From an uncultured Prevotellaceae bacterium (GTDB taxonomy: Bacteria > Bacteroidota > Bacteroidia > Bacteroidales > Bacteroidaceae): 64,000 bases of DNA. Below the pieces are notes generated by a model. That model did no database searches. It was not told the origin of the DNA and saw nothing but the letters and a program-made list of their open reading frames with translations. This document shows positions 56,120 to 64,000 of this stretch, in pieces. How positions within the stretch are numbered: position 1 is the first letter of the stretch; each line of letters opens with the position of its first letter. Location of the stretch: positions 1 to 64,000 of the forward strand of contig UQST01000005.1 in assembly GCA_900543815.1 (NCBI GenBank), read 5' to 3'. The position numbers were made by a program, and so were the translations under genes.

Positions 56120-58319
56120 GTATCACGCGGTCATTCAGTTCAGACAACTTCGCCTTGTTCCATCTGTCGGTGGTTCCCACCAGGTAGCCGGTGATGCGCT
56201 GCAGTCTGTCTATGTTGGTGCTGCCGCACTTCGGGCACACTTCCAGATGCTTGTCGGCATTCTCGTAGCCGCAGTCCATGCAACGGTTGCGGGTGTGGTT
56301 GACACTTCCGTAGCCGATGTTGTACTTGTCCATCATATCTACGATGCGCATTACAGCCTCGGGGTTGTGGGTTGCATCGCCGTCTATCTCCACGTAGAAG
56401 ATGTGTCCGCCGCGTGTGAGATCGTGGTAGGGAGCCTCCACCTGTGCCTTGTGCAGGGCTGTGCAGTGGTAATATACGGGTACGTGGTTGCTGTTGGTAT
56501 AGTACTCGCGGTCGGTAATGCCGGGCAGCGAACCGAACTTCTTGCGGTCGTTCTTGGTGAATCGGCCCGAGAGTCCCTCGGCTGGTGTGCCCAGTATGCT
56601 GTAGTTGTGCTGGTACTGCTCGCTGTATTCGTTGGCTCTGTCACGCATGTAGGTGACAATCTTCAGACCCAGTTTCTGGGCTTTCTCGCTCTCTCCGTGG
56701 TGCTTGCCAACCAGTGCCACCAGACATTCTGCCAGTCCGATGAAGCCGATGCCAAGTGTTCCCTGGTTGATGACAGAGGCGATGGTGTCGTTGGGCTTCA
56801 GGTTCTCGCTGCCCAGCCAGAGACCCTTCATGAGCAGGGGGAACTGCTTGGCGAAGGCTGTCTTCTGGAATTCGAAGCGGTCGTGAAGCTGCTGTGCGGT
56901 GATCTGCAGCAGGTTGTCGAGCTTGGCAAAGAAGGCGTCGATGCGCTCCTCTTCGTTCTCTATGCCCATGCACTCGATGGCCAGCTTGACGATGTTGATG
57001 GTACTGAAGCTCAGGTTGCCGCGTCCGATGCTCGTCTTCGGGCCGAAGCGGTTCTCGAACACACGTGTACGGCAGCCCATCGTAGCGCACTCCCACTTGA
57101 ATCGCTCCGGGTCGTCGGCCTTCCAGTTCTCGTTTTGGTTGAAGGGCGTATCCAGGTTGATGAAGTTGGGGAAGAAACGTCGTGCCGTCACCTTGCACGC
57201 ATACTGGTACAGGTCATAGTTCCTGTCGGTGGGCAGATAGCTGATGCCGCGCTTCTTCTTCCATATCTGTATGGGGAAGATGGCTGTTTCGCCGTTGCCC
57301 ACACCCTCGTAGGTGCTCTTGAGGATCTCTCTGATGACGCATCGTCCCTCGGCACTGGTGTCCGTTCCATAGTTGATGCTGCTGAACACCACCTGGTTTC
57401 CGCCGCGGCTGTGTATGGTGTTCATGTTGTGGATGAATGCCTCCATTGCCTGGTGCACCCGGCCTACGGTCTTGTTGATGGCGTGCTGCTTGATGCGCTC
57501 ACGTCCCTCAAATCCGGCCAGAGGTATGTTGAGGTAGTCGTCGATGGGTGCATTGTAGAGTTCGCTATAGTCTTCGGCGTTGAGGTCTTCCAGCACCTTC
57601 ACCTCTTCTATATATGATGCGCGCACGAAGGGGGCCAGATAGAAGTCGAAGGCAGGAATGGCCTGACCGCCGTGCATCTCGTTCTGCACGGTCTCCATGC
57701 TGATACATCCCAGTATGCTGGCCGTCTCTATGCGCTTGGCAGGACGGCTCTCTCCGTGTCCGGCCTGGAATCCGTACTTCAGGATACGGTCAAGCGGGTG
57801 CTGTATGCAGGTGAGTGACTTGGTGGGGTAGTAGTCCTTGTCGTGGATGTGCAGATAGTTGTTCTTCACAGCGTCACGTGCATCTTCGCTCAGCAGATAG
57901 TCATCCACAAAGGGTTTTGTGGTCTCGCTGGCGAACTTCATCATCATTCCTGCGGGCGTGTCGGCGTTCATGTTGGCGTTCTCACGCGTCACGTCATTGT
58001 TCTTGATGTTGATTATCTCCAGGAAGATGTCGGTGGTCTTTGCCTTACGCGCTACGCTTCGTGCGTTGCGGTACTTGATATAGGCTTTCGCCACATCCTT
58101 TCGCGAACTCTTCATCAGTTCGTTCTCCACCATGTCTTGGATAGCCTCCACGGTCATCTGAGGCTTTCCCTTCATGGATATCCTGTCGGCTATCTGGCCT
58201 ATCAGAGCCTCGTCCTCACCCTCTTCGGTGGCGAGCATAGCCTTGCGGATAGCAGCAGCTATCTTCTGTTCGTTGAATCCAACGATGCGTCCATCTCTCT
58301 TCTTAACGGTCTGTATCAT
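56109..58319 (-). CDS. nrdD: Anaerobic ribonucleoside-triphosphate reductase
   Basis: 736 residues from the ATG at 58319 (MIQTVKKRDG); the frame extends 67 codons upstream through a repeat array and is not credible there. An ATP-cone lies at 1-90 (TVKKRDGRIVGFNEQKIAAAIRKAML). The zinc site is CMDCGYEN and CPKCGS near the C-terminus, and the glycyl-radical loop is RITGYLVG. It reduces ribonucleotides to deoxyribonucleotides without oxygen. The leader is ~215 nt and carries a repeat array. Confidence 0.96.
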   Translation of the reverse strand: MIQTVKKRDGRIVGFNEQKIAAAIRKAMLATEEGEDEALIGQIADRISMKGKPQMTVEAIQDMVENELMKSSRKDVAKAYIKYRNARSVARKAKTTDIFLEIINIKNNDVTRENANMNADTPAGMMMKFASETTKPFVDDYLLSEDARDAVKNNYLHIHDKDYYPTKSLTCIQHPLDRILKYGFQAGHGESRPAKRIETASILGCISMETVQNEMHGGQAIPAFDFYLAPFVRASYIEEVKVLEDLNAEDYSELYNAPIDDYLNIPLAGFEGRERIKQHAINKTVGRVHQAMEAFIHNMNTIHSRGGNQVVFSSINYGTDTSAEGRCVIREILKSTYEGVGNGETAIFPIQIWKKKRGISYLPTDRNYDLYQYACKVTARRFFPNFINLDTPFNQNENWKADDPERFKWECATMGCRTRVFENRFGPKTSIGRGNLSFSTINIVKLAIECMGIENEEERIDAFFAKLDNLLQITAQQLHDRFEFQKTAFAKQFPLLMKGLWLGSENLKPNDTIASVINQGTLGIGFIGLAECLVALVGKHHGESEKAQKLGLKIVTYMRDRANEYSEQYQHNYSILGTPAEGLSGRFTKNDRKKFGSLPGITDREYYTNSNHVPVYYHCTALHKAQVEAPYHDLTRGGHIFYVEIDGDATHNPEAVMRIVDMMDKYNIGYGSVNHTRNRCMDCGYENADKHLEVCPKCGSTNIDRLQRITGYLVGTTDRWNKAKLSELNDRVIHDN

Positions 58320-58379
58320 TGTCGGTATTATTGTGGTAAATGTTTTACTTCTGTTCGCAGGCTCGCTGTTTCCTCTCGG

Positions 58380-58501
58380 GCGGTATGCTGGCATCCCAGC
58401 ATCATTGCACTGGCATGTTGGTGTCAGCGTGTTGTAATTCCCATGGCAATGTGCTTGTATCTCTCTGGCTGTGTGCTGGAGTTCTTCTGGCAGTATGCTG
58501 A
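58380..58501. repeat. 22-bp-period array in the nrdD leader, degenerate GCAGYGYRCTGC class
   Basis: Six units start at 58380 (GCGGTATGCTGG), 58402 (TCATTGCACTGG), 58424 (TCAGCGTGTTGT), 58446 (GCAATGTGCTTG), 58468 (GCTGTGTGCTGG) and 58490 (GCAGTATGCTGA), exactly 22 bp apart. The array lies between the nrdD promoter and its ATG, so it is transcribed. Confidence 0.78.
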
Positions 58502-58737
58502 AAAGAAATTGCGAGGCCATTTCCTCTTGTGGAATGACCTCGCAAAGTTATGTAATCGGTTGCATATACGCAACGATTCTGCGGATTAAATTGCCTATTT
58601 TGGAATATTTTTCTTGCTCGTGTAGCGTAAAGTTTTCCGTTTCTCAATATAATGTACTGATATTCAGCATTACTTTAACTTCACTTAAAGAAAAAGTTTT
58701 CCAAAACGTATCTCTGTGTTTCTGAAGCGGTGTAATA
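58502..58737. other. Gap between nrdD leader and GH31 gene
   Basis: Holds the nrdD promoter and a 5' leader hairpin (58511-58543, GCGAGG...CCTCGC). Past 58575 nothing recognised. Confidence 0.55.
58543..58573 (-). promoter_or_regulatory. nrdDG promoter
   Basis: Minus strand TTG (58573-58571), 20 bp, TAACTTTG (58550-58543). The transcript would begin with a hairpin (58543-58511). Confidence 0.72.
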
Positions 58738-61700
58738 TCAGAAGGTTAGCGCCTTGTTATACCTGCTTACCAGCATTCCATCGGTCATCTGGCCGCTCCA
58801 CTTCATGCTTCGACGTGCCTTGAAGGTGATGCGCATGAGTTCCACATCGCCTTCGATGAGGTTCTGCATACCCAGGTTGACGAATGTGGGGTAGAGTGCC
58901 TTCTGTCCGTTGGTGTGCAGGCGGTCGTAGGTCATGTTGTACATCTCCTTCACGGCCAGTGCTTCCACACCCTGGTACTCCATCTCGGTGGCGTCATAAG
59001 GCAGGCACATGCTCAGAGCGTTCACGTTCTGCAGGCCTTTTCCCTTGACTGTCAGCGTCACTGTCTCGCCGGCAGCATACTGCTTCTTGTCGGCTTCTAC
59101 AGTCACCGAACCCTTCAGTTCGCCCTTCTGCTCGCCCCAGATTCCGCCTTCAAGCTCAGTTGCCACAGCGCTGATATCGTAGGCATCGATGAGTCCGTTG
59201 TTGTTGAGGTCGCCCTTGCTGATATATCCGGCAAAGTCGCCATCGCCCTGGCGCAGGCCGGTATAGTTCATATAGCTGGTCAGGTCATTCTCGTCTATCT
59301 TGCCGTCCTGGTTGATGTCGCCGGGGATGTACCATGGTGTGTTGGGCTGGCGGAATACGTATATCTGTACGCCGCTGCCGTAGTTGCCGGTGGCTGCAGA
59401 TACGTGCAGGCGAACGTAGCGCCAAGCCTTGTCGGCATGCTTGAGCAGGTCGAAGTTCTTCTCCTCGCCGTTGCGCTCCCAGTTGAATGTACCTGCTTCG
59501 GTCCAGTTCTCGCCGTCCTGGCTCAGACTCACGCTACCCTGAAGCAGAGTGCCGTTGCCTGCATCGGTACGTGGAATATAGCGCAGGCTCTCCAGATGGC
59601 TCATGCTGCGGGTGTCGATGGTGAGGTCGAAGGGAACAGCCTGCTGGCTCCATGCGGTGTGCCAAACACTTCCCTCGTCGAAGTCGAACAGGTGATCCAC
59701 CTTCTGACCGGGCTGGTTGGGACAGGTGGTGCTGCCTCTCATGCCGCGGATGGCATACTTGAGGGGATCTTCGGTGGTGGTGGCATAGATGTCGGTCCAG
59801 TCTGAAACGCCATCGGCATTCACCGCTCTCACCTTTATCTCGTAGTCACCCTTGGGCTGCAGGCCGTCTATCGTGTAGCGTGTCTGCTGTATGGTGGAGT
59901 AGAGCTGGCCTTCAAACTGCAGCTCGTAGTAGTCTGCCCCCTGCACGGCATCCCATGAGGGAGTGAGCGTGTAGGCCTGCAGATCCTCGTCGGCTATGCG
60001 GCAAACGGGCTTCTGCAGCTGGCCTTCGGTCTTGAGCAGATGGTTGGTGGTGTCGATGGTAGCCTGTGTGAGCAGGGTCACAGCATTCTGTGTCACATCG
60101 GTCTTGGCGATGTTGACCATCAGCGCAGGCACCTTGCGGTAGGCATCCTCGCTGGTTCCGTAGTAATATGAGTTGGCAGTCTGCTTCCATGTGGCGTAGT
60201 CCTCCACGCGGATCAGCTGCTGCTTGCGGTTGCCCACCTTCACAGTCACCTTCTTGGGTTCCTGCTGGCAGTAGATGCGCAGCTGTGTGCTCTTCTCGGC
60301 GGTGAAGCCTTCGTAGTGGCCGGTAGTCTTCTCGATGGTCACGGTGAGCATACCCTTCTTGTCGCTCTGCTGCTTGATGGCGGTGTGGGTAGCCTGCCCG
60401 TTGAGGTAGGCATCCGTGCGTCCGTCGTCGTCGTATTCGGTAAACGAGTGTTCGCCCAGTGTGGGATAGATGTCGTAGCAGCGCAGCGAGTAGTCTATCT
60501 CGGCAGGTGTGTTGGTGGCTTTGTGTGTGGGTATGATGGCACCCAGGCGTACCAGCACGGGCAGTTTCCACAGGGGTGCTGGGAAGTCGTTGATGATGCG
60601 TCCGCCCTGATAAACCTCTCCTGTGAAGTAGTCCATCCACTGACCCTGGGGCAGATAGATGCCGTCGCGCACATCGTCGCCGTTTTCCTTCGCGCGCGTT
60701 TCCTTATATATAGGTGCCACCAGAATGCTGGGACCGTAGAGGAACTGGTAGTCGGCACGCTTGCTGCGTGTGTAGTCGTTCTCCTCGTCCAGCATCATAG
60801 CACGCATCATGGGCTTGCCATCCACAGACTCGCGGGCTATGCTGTAGGCATAAGGCAGCAGCCGGCTCTTGAGCTTCAGGTAGTAGCGGTTGATGCTTGC
60901 AGCTGGTTCGCCCAGCGCTTGCGGGTACTTGGGGTTGCTGCCCCAGCCGTCCATGTTGAGCTGCATGGGTGTGAAGGCCTTCCACTGGAAATCGCGCACG
61001 TTGACAGGCACGTTCTTTCCACCGAAGATGCCGTCCATATCGCTGGTGATATTGGGCTGGCCCGACAGTCCGCTGCCGATATAGGTGGGGATGTGGAAAC
61101 GTATGTACTCCCACTGGCCGCCGGTCTGGTCGCCTGTCCAGATGGTGGCGTAGCGCTGTGTGCCGGCCCAACCGTCCAGACTGATGATGAAGGGACGTGC
61201 CTGGGCACCGTAGTAAGGCATCACCTGAGCCACGTCAGCCACACCGTTGAGGCCGAAACTGTAGCCGGCTCCCACCCATGCTACGTCGGTCTTCAGCACT
61301 CTCACGCCGGCATCGCGTACCTCTCCCACGATGTCTCTCTGCAGCAGAGCCTCCACTCCCTCCTTGGGATGCAGGTCGCTCTGAGTCCACAGTCCTATCT
61401 CCACACCACGCTTGCGGGCGTAGTCGCCAAACTCTTTCAGGTTCTGTATATTGCCCTTCAGAGTCTCTGTCTGTCCGTATCCGGCTCCGTAGCCATCGTT
61501 GGGCAGGAACCATCCCAGGGGGAAGTCATTGTCCAGATAGCGGTCAATGGCTGCGCGGGCACTGAACTGGTAGTTGTTCTTCTCGCCGTTGAGGCTCTCC
61601 TTGATGCCGCCGTTGTCCTTCTGGCTCTCGTTGTATTGCTTGCCGTCCTCATAGGTCATGAATCCGTTCTTGCCTGCTTCGGCCTCCTTCCAGTAGTCGC

Positions 61701-62469
61701 GGTTGTAGGCGTTCAGATGGCCTTCGTAGAAACCGAACTTGGGCAGAAGCACGGGGTTGCCGGTCAGCTGGTAGAAGTCGTTGAGCAAGGCCACAGCGCC
61801 GTTATCCACCATCACGAAGAGGTCCAGATACTTCGTCTCATGGCTCAGTCGGGTTTCTCCGGCTTCCGACTTGCCAAAGTCGTAGGTGCCGGGTGCAAAC
61901 GTGTGCCACATGATGCCGTAGCCTCGTGTGCTCCAGTAGAATGGTGTGGGGCTGGCAACGCCTCCATCCACCCAGTTGTTGGTGTTGCGGATGTCGATGG
62001 ACTGTCCTTTGTGGCTGAAGCGTCCGTTCTGCACGCCGCCTCCATAGAACCAGTCGTTCGCACTCTGCTCGAATGTGAGCGTCACGTTGCTGCGTCCGAA
62101 GTCGGTGGCTGCAGTCTGCTTCACCACCTCCTGTCCGTTGCGCTTCACGCATATTTCGCCCTGCTTGCCCAGGGTAACCTGCAAGTCGCCCACGCTGATG
62201 GTGTTACCCTCCACCTTGAGGCCTTCCACCTGGCGGCGGGGATTATCTACCAGTATCTGTGCTGGCGGGTTGGCTTTGGGGTCGCGGATGATTCCTCCCT
62301 GTGGGTCTTGGAACAGACGGAAGATGTGAGGTCCGTAGAAATCGACGTAGAGCGACTGCCCGTTGTCGAGTGTAGCCTGCACGGTGGTTGCGTTCATCCG
62401 TGTGAGCTTCTGTGCTCCTGCCGTCATGGTGATGGCCAGAAGCAGTACCGATGTTAAGGTTTTCTTCAT
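58738..62469 (-). CDS. Multidomain GH31 glycoside hydrolase with FN3, discoidin, dockerin-like and cohesin-like modules
   Basis: 1,243 residues from the ATG at 62469 (signal peptide MKKTLTSVLLLAITMTAGA); upstream codons cross a promoter and repeats. The N-terminal beta-sandwich (to ~210) and TIM barrel match GH31; LKTDVAWVG near 395 and TSDMDGIFGG near 478 are the expected acid/nucleophile regions. Then come a GH31 C-terminal beta domain, a fibronectin III-like domain (~823-900), an F5/8C discoidin domain (~901-1040), a dockerin-like pair of calcium loops (DINQDGKIDENDL and DLNNNGLIDAYDI, ~1046-1108) and a cohesin-like domain (~1116-1243). An alpha-glycosidase acting outside the cytoplasm; the sugar (glucose, xylose or galactose) cannot be told. 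Confidence 0.88.
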   Translation of the reverse strand: MKKTLTSVLLLAITMTAGAQKLTRMNATTVQATLDNGQSLYVDFYGPHIFRLFQDPQGGIIRDPKANPPAQILVDNPRRQVEGLKVEGNTISVGDLQVTLGKQGEICVKRNGQEVVKQTAATDFGRSNVTLTFEQSANDWFYGGGVQNGRFSHKGQSIDIRNTNNWVDGGVASPTPFYWSTRGYGIMWHTFAPGTYDFGKSEAGETRLSHETKYLDLFVMVDNGAVALLNDFYQLTGNPVLLPKFGFYEGHLNAYNRDYWKEAEAGKNGFMTYEDGKQYNESQKDNGGIKESLNGEKNNYQFSARAAIDRYLDNDFPLGWFLPNDGYGAGYGQTETLKGNIQNLKEFGDYARKRGVEIGLWTQSDLHPKEGVEALLQRDIVGEVRDAGVRVLKTDVAWVGAGYSFGLNGVADVAQVMPYYGAQARPFIISLDGWAGTQRYATIWTGDQTGGQWEYIRFHIPTYIGSGLSGQPNITSDMDGIFGGKNVPVNVRDFQWKAFTPMQLNMDGWGSNPKYPQALGEPAASINRYYLKLKSRLLPYAYSIARESVDGKPMMRAMMLDEENDYTRSKRADYQFLYGPSILVAPIYKETRAKENGDDVRDGIYLPQGQWMDYFTGEVYQGGRIINDFPAPLWKLPVLVRLGAIIPTHKATNTPAEIDYSLRCYDIYPTLGEHSFTEYDDDGRTDAYLNGQATHTAIKQQSDKKGMLTVTIEKTTGHYEGFTAEKSTQLRIYCQQEPKKVTVKVGNRKQQLIRVEDYATWKQTANSYYYGTSEDAYRKVPALMVNIAKTDVTQNAVTLLTQATIDTTNHLLKTEGQLQKPVCRIADEDLQAYTLTPSWDAVQGADYYELQFEGQLYSTIQQTRYTIDGLQPKGDYEIKVRAVNADGVSDWTDIYATTTEDPLKYAIRGMRGSTTCPNQPGQKVDHLFDFDEGSVWHTAWSQQAVPFDLTIDTRSMSHLESLRYIPRTDAGNGTLLQGSVSLSQDGENWTEAGTFNWERNGEEKNFDLLKHADKAWRYVRLHVSAATGNYGSGVQIYVFRQPNTPWYIPGDINQDGKIDENDLTSYMNYTGLRQGDGDFAGYISKGDLNNNGLIDAYDISAVATELEGGIWGEQKGELKGSVTVEADKKQYAAGETVTLTVKGKGLQNVNALSMCLPYDATEMEYQGVEALAVKEMYNMTYDRLHTNGQKALYPTFVNLGMQNLIEGDVELMRITFKARRSMKWSGQMTDGMLVSRYNKALTF

Positions 62470-62562
62470 TTTGTGGATGTGAAAGTCCGCTTTCGGGCGC
62501 AGTGAGGTGGTCTCCGCACGCCCGCGCGTTACCATTTTTTTATTTAGGGTTTCTTCTGGCTG

Positions 62563-62570
62563 CAAATATA
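62563..62570 (-). promoter_or_regulatory. -7 box of the GH31 gene
   Basis: Minus-strand TATATTTG, about 94 bp before the ATG. No clear -33 element. Confidence 0.5.
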
Positions 62571-62680
62571 CGACATTTCTCTCAAGTGCGAAATGCTTTT
62601 TGCCGGGCAAGCGCCACCTGCCTGCATCCTTTTCCCCAATTTGCCCCGATTTCTCCCGTCTTCGGCCTTTGCCGGACTGC

Positions 62681-63054
62681 GAATCGGCTGCTTCAGTTGG
62701 GAATTTGTTTTTTCTTAGTTGGAAAAATATTTTGAGGCACTTCGGGAGACGGCTTCTTTCGGCGGATGGAATCCGCTCTTGGGGCGTGAAGAACCCTTTC
62801 GGGAGACTCCTGAAGCAGTATGGCACTCATTCAAAAGCATTTCTGAGGGCCGTAGTGAGCCTTTTTCCTCTGCCCAAGAAAGGCTTTTCGCGCTTGGCAG
62901 AAAGGCGTTTCATCTTTGGCTTAAAGTCATTTTGCGTTTGGCGGAAAGTCGTTGTGTCTTTTGCCGAAAGTCCGTTCGCGTTCCGTCGAAAGCCACTCCT
63001 ACTTGCCCGGAAACCCTTTTTCTCGAGCAAGAAAAACCGAAGCGGGGCAAATGA
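62681..63054. repeat. Long 22-bp-period array, RAAR/T-tract class
   Basis: From 62879 the units are plain: AAAGGC (62879), AAAGGC (62901), AAAGTC (62923), AAAGTC (62945), AAAGTC (62967), AAAGCC (62989), AAACCC (63011), AAAACC (63033), each exactly 22 bp. Stepping back by 22 from 62857 to 62681 gives further units that mostly start GAA, AAG or AAA. Each clear unit has a T-tract near positions 8-11 and a second near 15-18, ending GGCNG. Confidence 0.85.
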
Positions 63055-63090
63055 AATGCATTTCATGGGTGGCATTCCAGACTTTATGCT

Positions 63091-63098
63091 TAACTTTG
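63091..63098 (+). promoter_or_regulatory. -7 box of the last gene
   Basis: TAACTTTG, 47 bp before the ATG at 63146. No clear -33 element. Confidence 0.55.
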
Positions 63099-63145
63099 CA
63101 GGGTAATTTGCGTTTTTCAGAAATAGAATAAAATACACCAAGGAT

Positions 63146-64000
63146 ATGAGCAAGAAACAAACCATCATGCTGTCGGTAGCTGTGGCAGCTGTACTTGTAG
63201 CGGTAATCGTATTTCTCGGCTTCCGCATGCACAAGCAGAATGAGAAGAACAAACAGATGCTTGAGCTGGCCGAGATGGACAAGCGCGAGATGGAGAACGA
63301 GTATGAGCAGTTTGCCATGCAGTACAATGAGATGAAGATGAAAATCAACAACGACTCACTGGTGGCACAACTGGATCAGGAGCAGCAGCGCACCGAGGAA
63401 CTCCTCGAAGAGCTCAGGAGGGTGAAGAGCAGCAATGCTGCCGAGATCATGCGACTGAAGAAGGAGCTGGCCACACTGCGTAAGGTGTTGCGCAGCTACG
63501 TGCTGCAGATTGACTCCCTCAACCGCATGAACCAGGAACTGGCGCAGGAGAATAACAGCCTGAAGGACAAGAACCAGCAGGCCCAGCAGCATATCTCCAA
63601 CCTCAGCAGCCAGAATGAGTCGCTCTCCGAGAAGGTGGAGATAGCCAGCCAGCTGGATGCAACAGGCATCCGCATCGAGGCACGCAACAAGAAGGGACGT
63701 GAAGCCAGAAAGGTGAAGGACGTGAAGAAGTTTGCCATCAGCTTCAACATCTCACGCAACGTGACCACCAGCACCGGACTGCGAAGCATCTATCTGCGCA
63801 TCTCCACACCCATGGGCAGCGTGCTCACCTCGGGTGGCACCTTCCAGTATGAGAACCGCCAGCTGGAGTACAGCATACGCAAGGACATCGAATACACAGG
63901 TGAGGAGCAGAGTGTAACCGTATATTGGGACGTGAACGAGACACTCAGCACCGGCACCTACCGTGTTGACATCTTTGCCGACGGGCAGAACATCGGCACC
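63146..64000 (+). CDS. Coiled-coil inner-membrane protein (3' partial)
   Basis: The frame starts at ATG 63146 (MSKKQTIMLSVAVAAVLVAV) and is open to the end of the window, 285 codons. One membrane helix (residues ~8-27) is followed by a long coiled coil to ~180 (heptads rich in Glu, Gln, Leu, e.g. EEQQRTEELLEELRR-like stretches), and then a beta-rich domain from ~190 (FAISFNISRNVTTSTGLRSIYLRI; VTVYWDVNETLSTGTYRVDIF). It probably sits in the inner membrane with the coiled coil in the periplasm. I do not know the family's function. Confidence 0.8.
   Translation, partial: MSKKQTIMLSVAVAAVLVAVIVFLGFRMHKQNEKNKQMLELAEMDKREMENEYEQFAMQYNEMKMKINNDSLVAQLDQEQQRTEELLEELRRVKSSNAAEIMRLKKELATLRKVLRSYVLQIDSLNRMNQELAQENNSLKDKNQQAQQHISNLSSQNESLSEKVEIASQLDATGIRIEARNKKGREARKVKDVKKFAISFNISRNVTTSTGLRSIYLRISTPMGSVLTSGGTFQYENRQLEYSIRKDIEYTGEEQSVTVYWDVNETLSTGTYRVDIFADGQNIGT

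Larger units (their letters stand above)
62470..63145. other. 676-bp divergent gap filled by a long 22-bp array
   Basis: Contains the GH31 promoter box, an array of 22-bp units from about 62681 to 63054, and the promoter of the next gene. No gene seen. Confidence 0.7.

Noticed and set aside
58320..58520. 67-residue N-terminal extension of NrdD
   Set aside because: It covers the leader repeat array and part of the promoter region; NrdD proteins start at the ATP-cone.
62470..62826. 119-residue N-terminal extension of the GH31 protein
   Set aside because: It crosses the promoter box and 22-bp repeats; a clear signal peptide starts at 62469.
19216..63054. 22-bp arrays as CRISPR arrays
   Set aside because: Spacers are ~10 bp and alike within and between arrays, there are no unique 30-bp spacers and no cas genes. 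The repeat period is far too short.

Overview
The window reads as chromosomal DNA of a Bacteroidales bacterium, most likely a Prevotella-like member of Prevotellaceae. The evidence is: Bacteroidetes-type promoters (TAnnTTTG -7 boxes, often with TTG/TTTG 19-20 bp upstream) in front of many genes; BspA-type repeats, NigD-like lipoproteins, an NVEALA-family peptide, a 6-bladed propeller lipoprotein and C-terminal tails ending in KVLVK; two TonB-dependent receptors; and an EF-P/L34 divergent pair. Translation starts mostly lack a Shine-Dalgarno sequence. No rRNA, tRNA, CRISPR array, intact insertion sequence or prophage was seen.

Layout. 0-16 kb: a partial BspA-like repeat protein, a GH78 rhamnosidase, a TonB-dependent receptor, and two tandem ~1,420-residue discoidin-domain surface proteins that share identical DNA tracts and a duplicated terminator. 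16-19 kb: a TPP riboswitch controlling a thiamin receptor and a PnuT transporter. 19.5-26 kb: a minus-strand housekeeping operon (PASTA protein, RluD, Ddl, acyltransferase, NigD-like lipoprotein, MnmA), then rpmH diverging from efp. 26.8-29.6 kb: a NigD-like lipoprotein, an ECF sigma factor and an anti-sigma/outer-membrane-barrel fusion resembling the Das/Dma vesiculation control system. 30-34.5 kb: two unknown secreted proteins, a TIM-barrel isomerase-like protein and an SF1 helicase. 34.66-37.1 kb: a three-gene operon of a TIR-like (ThsB-like) protein, an ABC-type ATPase and a DUF4435 TOPRIM protein. 37-46.7 kb: TrkA, Dxs, an ABC exporter, NAD kinase, a DJ-1 protein, IspD and RecG. 47-51.7 kb: a second GH78 enzyme and an SGNH hydrolase. 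52.8-55 kb: an NVEALA peptide, a propeller lipoprotein and a membrane winged-helix protein in one minus-strand cluster. 55.6-58.3 kb: NrdG and NrdD. 58.7-62.5 kb: a multidomain GH31 enzyme. The window ends in a partial coiled-coil membrane protein.

Two things stand out. First, the TIR-like/ATPase/TOPRIM operon looks like a compact PARIS-type anti-phage module with an extra TIR-like subunit. That subunit has Gln where TIR NADases usually have the catalytic Glu. Its last gene overlaps trkA tail-to-tail, and TrkA carries what looks like an added C-terminal tail.

Second, almost every intergenic gap above about 350 bp holds an array of short repeats with a period of exactly 22 bp. One class is built on the palindrome GCAGYGYRCTGC plus a ~10-bp spacer (ATCGGYCATC). 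A second class has units beginning RAAR and rich in T-tracts. A third, smaller class is built on TATCCWWGGATA. Even the 88-bp units after the second discoidin gene are four times 22 bp. The common period across unrelated sequences suggests a structural or protein-binding role at DNA level, or a specific amplification mechanism.
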